Positions 38,558 through 52,080 of a DNA stretch of 64,000 bases are shown piece by piece. The position numbers were made by a program, and so were the translations under genes. The notes below the pieces were generated by a model. The model was not told the origin of the DNA, did not search any database, and saw only the letters and a program-made list of their open reading frames with translations. The stretch lies in contig NW_002476463.1 in the NCBI RefSeq assembly GCF_000189635.1, positions 1-64,000 on the forward strand, in the 5' to 3' direction. The DNA is from Tetrahymena thermophila SB210. Taxonomy: Eukaryota; Ciliophora; Oligohymenophorea; Hymenostomatida; Tetrahymenidae. Every line of letters starts with the position of its first letter. Position 1 is the first letter of the stretch.

Positions 38558-40654
38558 TCATAGGTTTAGCATAAAACTAGATGCTTTTTATTTTAATATC
38601 TAGATTGCTTCCTTTACTATCTCGTGAGGTTCGTAGATTCCAACGCTTTCTACAGTAACTATTTGCATATTAAAAATATAAATTAATATAAGGTAATTAT
38701 TGTAATTTTAACTAATAAATATATTAAATTAGCTTAAATCCAAATTAATTAATTTTTCTATATCTTCCCTTTCCGATCAGTAAAATTATTATTTCTTATA
38801 TAAATTCCTATCAATTTAATCTAAATATAATGAATATTTTACAAATAAAATGCTCTTTCTTTTTGGCCAATTCAATCTTTGAATTGAATTCTTCATCTTC
38901 TCTTATGCATTCTCTGCACATAGTGCAAGCTCTTTCGTTAGAAACAATAGCCTTATTATCTATTTATAAAAATTAATTTAATTTAAGTAAACAAAAAATT
39001 TTTTAAGCTATATAAAGTCTTAGATATTTTTTTTAGATCATAATTTTAGACCAATAAATTTTAGAATATAATTAATATTTGATTTGTATTAGCTGTGTCT
39101 TTTTATTTATATCTAACAAACAAGTAATTTTTTGATAATTATAATTTAGCAAGAAATCAATTTTTAGTTATCAGAAATTGACTTGATACTTGTTTGGTAT
39201 TTGTTTACAGAATAATAAAAAATATTAAATATCTATTAAAATAGATAGTTTTATTTATATTAGCTGATGTTAATTTAATATTAATTATTTTAAATTACTT
39301 TAAACATCATAAACTTTAAGAGGGCAACGTTCTTTCAATTCTTGAGCTTTAGCTCCGGTGATATCACTATTTATGTTTATTTCAGGCATTAAACGATAGT
39401 AAGCAGTACAAACAGGAGACCATTTGGCATGTGTTTTTCCAATACCCTTTTAACAAATAACTTCACAAATAATTTCTTGGTTTTCTCTTAACTTAGCTAC
39501 AATAATATTATCATGGACCATTCTGATTGGATTCTCTTCAAATTTTTTATTTTATTCTCCTTAAGAAACCCATTTGAAATCACCGCTATAGACCTAATTA
39601 AAATGTATTAGATCATTTAAAAATTCGCTTCCTAAATCAAAAAATTTATCTTACAATAGCATTTTCTAAGTAGGTTTCAGGTGTTAAATTTTCTAAATCA
39701 GCTTCAGAGTAATTTTTGTACTATTCTTTCTTAGAGCATTTAATCTTTAATGTAAACTTTAAAGAATTTTTTTCATTATACTCGTCTTCTTCTAAATTTA
39801 TTATTTAAAATTTGATTATTATTAAATTCAAAAGCAGTAAATAAAATAATTTATATAAAAATTAAGAATTAATTAATTTAGCTATCTATCCACTTTACTT
39901 TTTTATTGCTATAAAATCTTGTTTATAAATAAATCTTCTTCTTTAATTTTATAAAATGAATTTACCTTGCTTTTCTTCGAAAAGACGAGGGTCAGCATAA
40001 ATAGGAATTAAACCAAGTCTGTGAGCCAAAACTTCATCAGGAATAATAGAAGTATTTTAGTAAATATAAACCTTGTGGATAGCCATTGTAGGAACCTATT
40101 AATTTTTAATAGTATTTTAGAAACTAATGATAATTTTCGCTCAAGAAAACTAAAAATTTGAAAAAAAGAAAAATAATATACTTCTGCAATCATAATTCTT
40201 CTCAAAGCGTTAGCAATAGGAGCATCGACACCCATTAAATCAAATTCTAATTCTTTATTTTTATTATCATATCTAATAACTTCTATTTTAATGTTTTCCT
40301 TGAATGTATTGAAATCTTCTTCACTAGTAAAAGCAGCGCTATAGTTCATTTCCTAGCTCTTTTGATAAGATAAAATATGTTTAAGCTCATTTAAATTTGA
40401 TATAGAATTTTTATTTGATTAAATTTGTTAATTCATTTTCTAATTCATCAAATTTAGAAATCATTTTTTAGATTTCCTGATTAAATACTTCATTAAAGAT
40501 TCTAATTTAGTAAATATGATGAAATTGGCTAAAATTGCTTAGTTCTTTGAACACTTTTATTTAAAATAAAAAAATGATTTTTAATCTATACGTGTTGAAT
40601 GCCTTCGTTGGTGAAGACAATATTTTTCTTCATTTTTTAAGTTTTATTTGACAT
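38558..40654 (-). CDS. RPAC1: RPAC1 (AC40), subunit of RNA polymerases I and III
   Basis: Six exons (40349-40182, 40095-39966, 39791-39655, 39593-39299, 38959-38843, 38658-38558) are all in phase and give 315 aa from MNYSAAF. They contain the alpha-like signatures [20 protein letters not shown], joined to [20 protein letters not shown], then [53 protein letters not shown] and the C-terminal [19 protein letters not shown] Cys cluster CTMCREC sits in exon 5. RPAC1 pairs with RPAC2 to form the alpha-like assembly platform of Pol I and Pol III. A further 5' exon (40654-40592, [21 protein letters not shown]) splices in phase through a 239-nt intron to a GAA codon just before MNYS. It brings the length to 337 aa, in the usual range, and resembles the start of other RPAC1 proteins. 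Confidence 0.93.
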
Positions 40655-41523
40655 ATTTTAATATTAGTTAGCTATATATTTTGTATTCTACTACTTAAAA
40701 GTTTTTATTATTTAAAAATCTTTTTTATTGCTCTTTATTTTTTAACTTAAAGACAAATTTAATAATTATTTTTTACATTAATAAATCAATTCAGCTCACT
40801 CTTCTGTAGCCTTTGTGCATTTATTTAGCTATAATTTAGTAAATTATTCATTATAATCTAAATCTACTAGGAATAAAAAATATTCATTCTACCTACTACT
40901 TCTTTAGTAGTTAAAATATTAAAGATGCAGTAATATATCTTCTAAAGTTAGTTAAATTTATTATTTTTATGCCTCATATTTCATTTATATTAGTTATTAT
41001 TTGTCAATTTAGTAATTCTAACATGCATTTTAAATGTTAACTACAAATACTGTAATTAAAAACAATAGAATATCTTTCTAAAATTTATTTTTACTAAAAA
41101 TATTAATATCTGTAATAATTTTTAATATTAGCATTTTTATTTAAAATGAATATCTTTTATCAACAATCTTTTTTAAATATTTATAATTATAACAGTTTTC
41201 TATATTGAGAGAAATCAAAATTTATTTATTATTAATGCGATAAAATATATTGTAAGATTAATTAAATTCAATAAAAATTAATTTTTTTATCTAACAGATT
41301 TATATAAAGTATTAGCAATCAGATTAGATAAAGATTCTTGAATTAAAATTTTATATAAACTTCTATTAAGTTATATTTTGAAATATCAAACAAATCTTTA
41401 AAATGATAAAAAAGTCTTTATTTTTGTTTAATTTTAAAGAAATGAATATATTGAAAAACAATATTTGAAAAATAAAATTCTAACTTTTATTTGACATTTG
41501 TTATTTAAAAAAAAATTTTTAGT
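40655..41523. other. Intergenic region
   Basis: About 870 bp, A/T-rich, between the 5' end of RPAC1 and the 3' end of the large membrane-protein gene. No gene or RNA seen. Confidence 0.6.
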
Positions 41524-44500
41524 TCAATTAAAATAATTGTCTTCTTCTTTATTGTTATAATCATTGGTGTTAGGGTTATTTTCTTCATTTATTTCTGAAT
41601 TATTATGTTCACCTGTATTATTTCTTCTATTCATCATACTAACACTTCTCAAAAGATTATCTAGTTGCATACTTAGCCTGTTATATTTTTAAGACTTATT
41701 TCTTTCAGAAGGTTAGTAAATACCACTCGGACGAACATCCCTTTCTTCTTATTGATAAGTGGGTTGATAATTTTATTATTATGCTAACTTTGACTAGGCT
41801 GGATATTATCTGACTTAATAATTTTTTTCTGATTATTGATCAGTTAAATCAGTTAATCCTGAGGAAATCATATTCTTTCTTTCTCTTTTCTTTTCAGCTT
41901 TTACATTTCTTTACTTTTTAATCCACAGTATAATAAATACCAATGCAATAATTGCAACTAAAGAAATAACTACAATTAGTATAATGAACCATATTTCGTT
42001 TTTATTTTCTGATTGGGTATCATCATACTTAATTGTAAAGTTCATTTATTTATCAGTGAAGCCATTTAATAGAATGATAGATAATTCATCAGCTTAATTT
42101 TAAGCAAGAGTTAAATTTAAATTAAGGTTTGAATGCGCCTAGAACTCAACAAGGAAATAAGAGTAATTAGAAACCAAGACACGTGATTCACCTAAATCGT
42201 TTGTAAAACCCTCAAATATGTAAGATGTCGCTATTGACTGTTATGGTAAAGTAAGAATCCTGACTGGCCAAGACTTACTTGTTCTGTTTTTGACAAAATA
42301 TTAAATGTAAAACATACTTTCAGTTTATTTTTAGAAAATTGAAGGTTCAGGATCAAAAACAGGTCTGTTTTAAGTAGGCTATCTGGAGCATGAGGACATT
42401 ATTGATTTTATTTAGAATTAAGGGTTTTCAGAAGTAGACTATAAATTTAAATCAAAAATAGTTTTGTAATTCAGAGGCGCTCCATTTAAATTGAATATAA
42501 CGGGTTTATAACCTGATATATATTCACACTAGTAATACTTGCCATAGGTATAAACCAATATGTATTAATTATTTAAATATTAAATTTCGTACATGTTAAT
42601 ATTGGTTCCCATCAAGAAAGTAAAGTTATCAAATGAAACTACATTAATTAGTTTTATAAATATGAGGCTCAGATTATCTTCTTAATTTGCAGTAAGATTT
42701 AATAAGAGTTTTATCTAGCTTGAATTAAAAACTGTGTTGTCATATGCCTAAAATGTTTTATCAACATATTAGAAATAGATTATGTTTAATTCTGCTTCTG
42801 ATAAGAAAAGTCCAAATATTTGTTAGTTAACTTACTGTTAAGCATCTTAACTGACTATTAATTAAACATCATAATCAACTATGTAAGCGCCTGTAAGTTA
42901 GAAGTTATCAGTCGGGAATGTTTAAGTAACTTAAAGTGAGCACCCATTTTCTTCATTTTTGTGATTGTTTTTATTTGGTTCTGTACAATTAATAGTTGCA
43001 ATTTTGAAAATACTTGTTTTTTAATTCTAAATGTAGTGTGTTTATATAGCTAAGTATACTATATTGTCATATTCAAAAGGTATAATATAGTCTACATATC
43101 CTATATAACCTCCAGTAGAGCTTATTTACCTAAGTTCTACAGTAGCAGAAAAAGGATTATTTTTGCTATATTGAACTTAATAAAGCTTAAATGTTGTGGA
43201 TTTTTTCTTCGAAACACAATAAATAAGTATCTAGCTATTACTGTTTAATGTCATCCTGCAATAAGAGGAATTATCATTTCCGACTTTCTAATTTAATTAT
43301 TTAATTATTTTAAAATTTGAGTTAAAATTATTTTTTTTAAATTACATCTAATTCTGATAAGTTAAACTCTTTAATAATTCTTGAAACTGGAATATGTTAA
43401 CCTGAGTTATATTAATTTTTCTCAATCAAAATGAGATATTAAGAGGAAAGCACTACAATTAGATTTTGACAATCTTAGCAGTTTGAATCTTAAAGACTCA
43501 TTGAATTATTCGAAAATTAATAAGATGAAAAGTTTATAATGTCTTAGACATCCTTATATTTGAAATAAGTTTCACTGAAAGAGAAGTAATATTTTTATAG
43601 AGAAAGATAGTCTCCAAAAAAACTATTTTAGGAAGTCAGTTAATCATTAGTATTTGTTACTTTTCCATTGTTGAAAAGTTAAACTTAGTAACTTTCTATT
43701 GGGCCAGTTATATTATCAAGTGGAAATAATGATTATTGTGAGTATACATTTGACTGTTGCTATTTTATTTAAAAATGTAATTTAATAAAAATAAAATAAG
43801 ACAATTAATGCTAGCTAAATAATTCAAAACTGTAATAGTTATTAATTTATAAAAAATGAGATTAAATGTTTAATAATTAGAATATAATTAATTGATAAAA
43901 ATCAAAAAATACCTTTGAATTTTAGACTACTATTTCATTTTAGTTTTAATTATCACTAATTTAAATTTATGAGTCAGTAAAATCAAATGTGAGAGTATAT
44001 TGATTAAAATGGATATCATAGAGATTGATTTTAGATATTATCATATTCAAATTAATTTAATCATTATTAGTTAAAAATGCATTTGCATATAATGTAGGAA
44101 TATAATTTAAATAGGTAATAATTGTTTAGCCTTCAAAAGAAAAGAGACACATTGTTATTGATTTCTTAACGTTGTTAGTAAATGGTGCCGCATAAAGCGA
44201 AGGATTAGGATTATCTTAGTAAAATTTCTAAAATTAAAAGTAAGTAAAAGGGATTTTACTTCTTGCCAATTTTTTTGTTTTAGAGGCTTCATTTTATGAT
44301 TCACAAAATGAAAATTGATCTGGATACTATTACGGATAATAAGTAATAACTTCAAATATAACACTATTAGGAGTAAAATCATAGATATTGAACATTAAAT
44401 AGGCTTTCATTTCACCTATTCTTAACTTATAATTTGTAAAAATGTAAATAATTTTCCCATCAGTGAAATGTGGAGCTTCAGAATCAACAATATAATTAAA

Positions 44501-47500
44501 GAATGGGAATTATCTATTCCAAGTACAGTAGAAAGGATTTTAAAAAACGAACTCTTGCATTATTTATACAGAATTACCATAGCATAACACAACTAAAGAA
44601 ATGGTATTATCATCAAATCCAAATAAACTGAAAATCTATTAGTATTTAGAATTTAAACAGCCCGATCCTTGTACTTATTAGACCTAATTTTTTAAGTCTA
44701 TTACATAAGATACATGCACTAATCTGTCAAGACTTGGTAGTTAATCATCTGAATTTTCTATATTTTTTTCATTATTTTTTTTTTAATTTTCATAGTTTTC
44801 ATCAGGACATTCTGATTATTTTTACATATAAAGCTACTATATTCTTGTCAATGTATAAATCTAATGTTAAATATTTTAATAATTTAGATTTTTAATTTGA
44901 AAACTTTTATTTTTTCTTATACTGAAAAGTTCTTTGCAAATATAACTATTTTTGCAATGTAAATATTTGCATAGAAAAATATTTATTAATAATATTTTTG
45001 ACTAATAAATCTAATTAAATGATTAATGAAGAAAAATCTTATCTAGACCTAAAAATACATATAAATTAAAGGCATAAAAAGTAATAAAATATCTTTAATT
45101 TACCTTTAGATCAGAAGTCAGTAAAAAAATAAAATCTTCTACTAGAAAATTATTATCAACTTAAATTATTTTTCCTTCATCTAAAGAGCTTAATTTATAT
45201 TTGTCTACCACTAAGAAAATTTAAGAGCAGTAAGCTATAACCTCAAACTAATCATTGTATTTAGGAATTAATAAATATAATATTAATTTTTTGCTATCTT
45301 TCGTAACTGTGACAAGTATTCTATGAACCAATTTTTAGTAAAAAAATATTAATAAATTAAAATTTAAATCATTTTATATTTAAATCTAAAAAAATAAATC
45401 AAATCAATTTAACAAATAATTTTAATGAAATAATACGATTGTTATGAATAAGAAAAGAAATCAACTTATGAATATCCTTGTATCTAACCATTAATGTCTA
45501 ACAATTCATCATTTTTAACAAAGTCACCTTCAACTTTAATACATGAATATGATTATTCTTACTTATTAGTTACTATTTCACATACGTAACCTAATCTCTC
45601 AGTTTTATCAGCAACGAATGATGATTCTCTACCCTCTGAATATGTGTCCAAATTACACTACTATCCTTATCTTTTTTAATGTATACATTATTAACACTTT
45701 TACTATTTCTTTAATAATTTTACACTGATAAGTCTTTAAAGAAGTTTCTGATACAAGAGTCTCCTGTAAAATATTTCTTATTGTTATTTGTAATAGGGCA
45801 ATAATATGACTCTATCACACAAGGAGTTGAGTAGGTTGCTAATACAACTCTAAAATTAGGAGGGTTATATAGCTTATTACTGTCATTAATTTAGAGATAA
45901 AATATAGTCTTGCTATCAAAAAAGTTGGTCGTTACTGATATTGTTTAATTAAAATCTATCAAGCTTTAGAATTTATCGTTTTACACACTTGGTTCATAGA
46001 TAAAATATAATAGAGAGCCTTTTTAAAGTAATAATAATTAATTTAAATACTTATTTGACTTAGACTAAATATACCTGTAACACCTTTCTTAATTGGCAAG
46101 CTAACAGTTTATTGTTCCCAATATGAGTTTATTTAAAATGTTTATTCTGGATCTAAAACCTATTAATTGTATGGAACTAGCTATATAATTAACAAATTTT
46201 ATAAGCTTTTTGTCTCAAATATCTGCTGAGCATTCATTGCAAGGTATGTACCTTGAACTTAAAATTTTATGACACTCATTTATGGCAAATTGTATTTCTC
46301 TTACAATTACTAAGTTGAAATTATAAGAGGTTTCTGAGTTACCCTTGTTACTTATAGAATGCAAGTATTTGGCATATACACCATTATATAATTTCCCATG
46401 TCATAGAAGTTATCATTTTAGAATAGATTAACTGGAGACTCTAGTTTTTAATAATAATGCATAAAGCTATTATCATTAGTTCTAGAAAATATCTTGATCA
46501 CAACATCAATATTTCCATTTTACTTATTTGTAAATGATGTATCTTTCATTTATGCCATGATATATTAAGAGTTAACAGTTACTTTTGTTAAAATTAAATT
46601 AGCTTCTCCTATCGATAATGATCCAACAATCAAATTTTAACCATCTTCATTTTTAGTATCAACAACCTATTTATTATTTTATAAAGAGTATTAATTTTTA
46701 TATGTATTATCACACAAAGATAAAATTGCACAAAATCATAAATAAAATCTGATTCATACCTATATTTCATCAATACAAGAATCACTTCCTACAAATAGAG
46801 TGACATTATCTTCTTAGATGTAAGTCATTTCATGATAGCATGAGTCAGAAAGCCTTTTAAAAGGTTAAATAAAAATTAAAAATGGGCGTTTAATCATAAT
46901 GATTACTGGATAAATGAGCAAACAATATTCATATCATCTTCTGAAAGAACACACTTGCAAATACTACTGCATGTGCACTTGTTATCTTCTTATTTAGAAA
47001 CAAGCATAGCGAATTACCAATAACTCTAACTTACATCATTATTGCTATATAGTGGATTGGTAACCATTGCTTTGATTTAGAAAGAAGACACATTTTAACA
47101 TTAAGGATTCTAAAAGGGATCAAGGTTAATGAAAACAATATCTGCATCACTTGGAAAATTAGCTCCTTTTTCTAAGCTCTTTAAAAATAGAAGATTTGAG
47201 TTTATATCTAAATCTTAAGGATTCGGACAGAACATAACCAAAGTGTTTGAGTATGTATTGCTGATTCTTTATTTACAAGTATAAAAATATTCTGATGCTA
47301 GTTTATTTTTCAATCCATATCTATTGACATTGACCTCTCCAACAGAATTTATTATATCATTATTTGGATCTTTTTTTAATGGTATAAATACCATAGCAAA
47401 TATTTATTCATTTGGCTAAGTGCTATCCTATATATTACAATCTACATATAAATAGCAGTCTTATGAATTATCAGGTAAATCTTAAAATCTTTATTCGTTT

Positions 47501-48249
47501 GAAGATTAATCATCAAAGTCATAGACCTCAATATCAAAGCAAGCAAGCTTTTCATTAGCATTTATGTATGAATTTAAATTTTCTTTAAAAATAGATTATT
47601 TTTAAACAGGATGCTGAGTATCATCAAATATTATTATATATACCTAGTTATCAGAGCTAAGAAAAACATGAACAGGTTAATCTTCAGGTGCTTTTGATGC
47701 AATAATATTGATACCTTCAGCAGGACAACTATCATCCTCGTCTTTCTCTGATTTTTATTCCAAACTATTATTGTTTATGTTTGTTATATTTATTTGTTAG
47801 TCAATTATAATAGGCGATGAAGGAGTAAAAATAAGTTTTTATATTCGCTTATCTGGTTCTGAAAAAGAAGGGTATGCAAAGCAAAATTGAGTTTCTTAAT
47901 CACATGGAACTTGAACCCATTCACTATCTAATGATTAAATATCAGTTACTGCAAAGTTGTTAAATGGGAAGTATTTATCTAAATAAAAGTAATATTATTC
48001 AGTTTCATCTGAATTCATTGTTAATAAATAGCAATCAGTGTCTTCACATGTTATTTCATCATCAGATACTTATTATTGTAATTTATTTGAGAATTTTGTT
48101 TTATTTTTCACTTTTAAATCTCTCAAATTTCTATCTATTTATCTTTTTACATTATCCACTCTTTTCAGCTTTGAGGCGTTTGATGAGTTAGTAAAAAGAA
48201 ATAGAAATAAAAAGTAAAAAAATGCTAATAGCTAAGCTAACTTTTTCAT
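41524..48249 (-). CDS. Very large type I membrane protein (~1,950 aa)
   Basis: The start MKKLAQLLAFFYFLFLFLFT (ATG 48249) is a clear signal peptide. Early exons are in phase: 48249-46907, 46853-46760, 46666-46075, then from 46018. A huge extracellular part follows, with recurring Asn-x-Ser/Thr sites and Cys spaced along it, including a Cys-rich patch KCTCSSICKCV. Near the C-terminus one helix (IWFIILIVVISLVAIIALVF) is followed by KKQRNVKAEKKRERK and a Gln/Asn/Ser-rich cytoplasmic tail ending NYFN at TGA 41526-41524. The outer part reads as repeated beta-sandwich-like segments (for example NLLFLKSLEKGANFPSDADI), suggesting tandem units, but I cannot name the domain. At least six introns are needed; exact junctions after 46018 are approximate. 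A frame change near 45700 implies an unusually short intron. Likely a surface or ciliary adhesion or receptor protein, by inference. Confidence 0.75.
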
Positions 48250-49337
48250 TGTTTTCTTCTATATATTTGCTAAATTTTTAGACTTTTTTATTTGCTTTAT
48301 TGAATTTGTTTCCAAAATTGTATTGTATTGTTTTGCTATTTAGGCTTAGCTTATAATTTCTTTTATAATAAACTAAATTCAATTATTTATTGTTAAAATT
48401 ATCGCTACATTTTAACTTTAATAAATATAAAGATTTATGAATCTTTTTATGTGTTTTTTTAATCATTTTTTAATTAATCAAAAAAATATGTTGCCTAATT
48501 TGTAACCACTTAAAAATACTTAAATTTTTTATTCTATATAATTTAAAATTATGTCTACTCATTATTATTTTTCTATTCATATATACTTTCATTTTCAGTA
48601 ATAAATTATTGAAAGTTCAATTTACTTTATGGGTTAAAAAGATGATAAATTTTTACCATTTAACTCCAAATTATTAATTGCTCATCATGTTAATAAATAT
48701 TTATGGTAATAAAATTTCAATTTATTATTATATAAATAAAATTAGCATCCCAAGAATCTATAAAAAGAAAATTTATTTTATTTATTTGTTACTTGTTTCT
48801 TTTTTGAATAAATAAATCTTTTATTTGCAAAATCTAAATAGCAGATAAAATACTTTAAAAATAAACAATAAAGATGTTTAAACAGAATCATAAAATATAG
48901 TGAAAATTAACCCTCCTTTAAACAGATAATTAAGGGTAATGATAATAGTAAAGAAAAAGATAAATAATAAAATGATTAGCTATAAAATTAATATAGTAAA
49001 AGATTGGTTGATTATTAAATGATAATTATAATTATAATAATAATAATATTAACAATTCTACGAAATGATAATCTCTTTTTTAGTAGTTTGGTTGTTATTT
49101 TATTTGTCTGATTAGATTGTTAGTTTTTTGTATTTTTATGAATACTCTCAAATTTTTAAATAGAAGAAAGAATTAAATAATTAAAGAAAAAAAGATAATA
49201 TCGAAATTAATATTTTAACTTAAAGAAAAAGGTTATCAACGAAACTTAAAAGAATAGCTTTTATATTAGGTAAAGAAAGAATCATAAAAATTGCTAAAGT
49301 AGATTAAGCCATCTAAAATAATAAGAAATAGTGTAAA
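48250..49337. other. Intergenic region, divergent promoters
   Basis: 1.1 kb between the starts of two divergent genes, so it should hold both promoters. The interval has short ATA/ATT microsatellite-like runs near 49020-49050. No gene seen. Confidence 0.6.
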
Positions 49338-51578
49338 ATGGAAGATATTGTTGACTTTCGTACTGAAGGTACTTTTTAAGGATAGGATTATATTGTTATT
49401 ATAAAGGCATTCAACGAACAACTGCAAATTCATTTAGAAAGTAAATACGAGCCTGTTTGGTGGAATAATACTTTCACTGCTAGCTATTTAGAAGATCTTA
49501 CTCAGAAAACAGGAATTCGCAGAAAATTTAATGAGTTTGTAGAAGCAGTAGTTCATGGATTGTCCAAAAGAACAGAATCTAGCAACGTTGATATTTTGAC
49601 TTTCTAAGATTTAGAAAATATGAGAAATGGTATCCCAACTGCTTCTTAAAGCTAGTAGCAATCAGGAGGTAAAAATACTTCTTTGACTTCTTCAAGCAGT
49701 AGTGGATTAAGCAGTGCTTCTAAAAAGAGCTCCAATAATAAGCGTTACATTATAGTTACAACTGAAGTCAATGGAGAAAGAGTTCATTATCCCTTAAGCT
49801 TAAACTTGGATGACATAGATAATGTTGACGTTCTAAAGCAACAAATTCGTAAAATGAAACTTGAAGTTGAAGAACTAAAAGAAAAATCAATCAGAGGATT
49901 TAGTGAAATGGATGGTGCATAAAGTTCAAAAGGAAGCTTTAGTACAAGCAAAGGAAATGTACACATAATGCCTGGAGGCTTCTTCTTAACTGACAATAAT
50001 ACCAATTCTTAAAATCTAGGAGGATTAGATCGAAAGAACAGCACTCAGAACTCGCTCAACACCACCCAGTAAAGCGTTGTTGATTAGCTTAAAAGTGAGA
50101 ATGAAATGCTGAAAACAAAAATTAAAAGAATAGAAGAAAGTAGCTTGTAAAAGAAAGGTGCTGTCGAGTTAGACAATATAGTGAAGACTAAATATGAGTT
50201 AGAAGAAGAACTCGAAATGGTTCGTAAGGAAAGCCAGTAAACAATTGAGCGCCTCAAAGTGTCTTTAGAAGAAAAGGAAGAAGAGCTTCTAAGAAGTAGA
50301 ACATAGTTTTTAAGTTTTTAGAAAGAAATTACTCTCAGCCAGTCATAAATCCTAAAAGGTGGCTCTGAAGCAGATGAAAGCACTCGCCGCTTAAGAGAGT
50401 TTATAGTGAAACTGACAGAATAAACTGAAAATGAAGTTCTCAACTCTCGTAAAGTGATTCAAAAGCAATCCAAGGAAATTGAAAAATCAGCTAGTGAGAT
50501 TGATTTCTTTAAGTAAAATGATCGCAAGCAAAAACAACGTATCAAATAATTAGAAATTGAACTTGAATCTGCTATTAAAAGAGTCTCCACTAAAGGTACA
50601 ACAGACCGCTTATATTCTCCATATACAAGAAACACACCTGGAAGTAGCGCTTCTAATACAAGTAATCGTAGAGCAACAAGTGTTCCTACTAAAGGATATT
50701 CTCCATCTAACAGAACCACTCCTACATCTACAACAAATAATTAAAATAAATACGGTTAGAGAAATGCAAGTAATTCAGCAGGTTCTAGAACTGGTATATC
50801 GCCATCATATTAGTTTAATGCTAAGAAAACACCAACTACTACATCAGCAACTTAAATTTAAAATAGAAGTCCAGGAGTGACAGGAAATCGCTATGGTTCA
50901 GGAAGCAACACTTAAGGCCTCAATTATAGAAGAAACTCACCTTCAGGAGGTACATAATCAACTACAAATACTTCTAATCGTTACGGGTCTTAGACTAATC
51001 AAACTAACTCTGCAACAAATATTTAAAGTAACTCAAGAAATAGATACAATGGTAGTGGAGGAATAAGTGGAATAACAGGTACATAAACAGGAACAACTGC
51101 AAGTGCCTCATAAAGGTAATTTGGAACAAATAAAACAAATAACACAGCTACTTCTAATAGATTAACCAACTCTAACAAGGGTTTATCACCAAAACCAAAT
51201 GCTGTTAATGCAACCAGATAAAGTCCTTCTAGTTAGAGATTAAATGGAAACCCTACTATGTAAAGGACAAACAGCAATTCTAGGCTATCCCCTGCTTCCA
51301 GATACAATCTTACTAATAACAACAATAAAACAGGTAATAATAAACAAAGCCCAGGAACTCGCATAAATAACTACCTTTCTTCAAACGATTAAAAATTAAT
51401 GAAAAAAATAGATGATATGCAAGGAAATAAAGTAGGAAATAATAGTGGCACTAATAATACCAATAACTTAATTAAGGAATATCAAGATGTTAAAGTTGAT
51501 TCTGCTCCTAATAGAATAGATGAAATTGATTAAAGATTAAACAAATTGCAAAATTTATTAAAAATGGCTAAAAATTGA
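49338..51578 (+). CDS. VFL3: VFL3/CCDC61 basal-body coiled-coil protein
   Basis: Single exon of exactly 747 codons, 746 aa, no intron. The N-terminal head contains YIVIIKAFNEQLQIHLESKY, then WWNNTFTASYLEDLTQKTGI, then FNEFVEAVVHGLSKR and VDILTFQDLENMR. The W...YxEDLTxKTG and LTxxDLExxR motifs identify CCDC61/VFL3, a relative of SAS-6 and XRCC4 with a globular head followed by coiled coil. In algae and ciliates VFL3 is needed for correct basal-body orientation and rootlet attachment. A coiled coil follows (roughly residues 165-190 and 255-430, with KQQIRKMKLEVEELKEKS). The C-terminal 300 residues are a low-complexity Asn/Ser/Thr/Arg-rich tail with many SP and TP steps (TPGSS, SPSNRTTP), which suggests phosphorylation. 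A short C-terminal helix (IDEIDQRLNKLQNLLKMAKN) ends the protein. Confidence 0.92.
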
Positions 51579-52080
51579 ATTACTCTCAATTCTCAATAGA
51601 TTTATTAACATCAAAAAAGTTAGAAAATTTGCCAAACAAACAGAATAACTAATTAATTAATTAATGACATGAAAATATATTTTTTATTATTATTAAATGT
51701 TCTTTTACTATAAATTATATATATTTTTTATTCTAATTAAATGTACTTTTACAATAAAATAGTGTTTATTTTTTTATAAAAAATGCAGTTTAATACAAAA
51801 ATTTGTTTGTTTTAATTTTCTTGCATAGTTTATTTACTATTTTTTTCTTTTTTCCCTGATAAAATTATTTTTACTAATAAATAAAATGAAATTTGAGTAG
51901 CTTAAGAAGCTTATTGTCAATATCATTTTGATCATTTAAATTCAAAAGTAAAGAATTTTTTTGTCTTTTCTGATATTTTAAATTTTAATCAGAAATAAAT
52001 TATTAAAGGCAAATAAATCTTATTATAAATAACTTAGTTGAAAATCATATTAAATATTTACAAATTTATATTTATTTGAA
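51579..52080. other. Intergenic region
   Basis: 500 bp between two plus-strand genes, A/T-rich. It must contain the 3' end of VFL3 and the promoter of the next gene. Nothing else seen. Confidence 0.6.

Noticed and set aside
40387-40560. Separate small gene upstream of RPAC1 with a coiled-coil-like product
   Set aside because: It has no start in phase with the available splice sites, and the interval is better explained as the first intron of RPAC1.
50459-50880. Open frames on both strands inside 50459-50880
   Set aside because: Shadows of the VFL3/CCDC61 coding exon, which is open for 747 codons in another frame.
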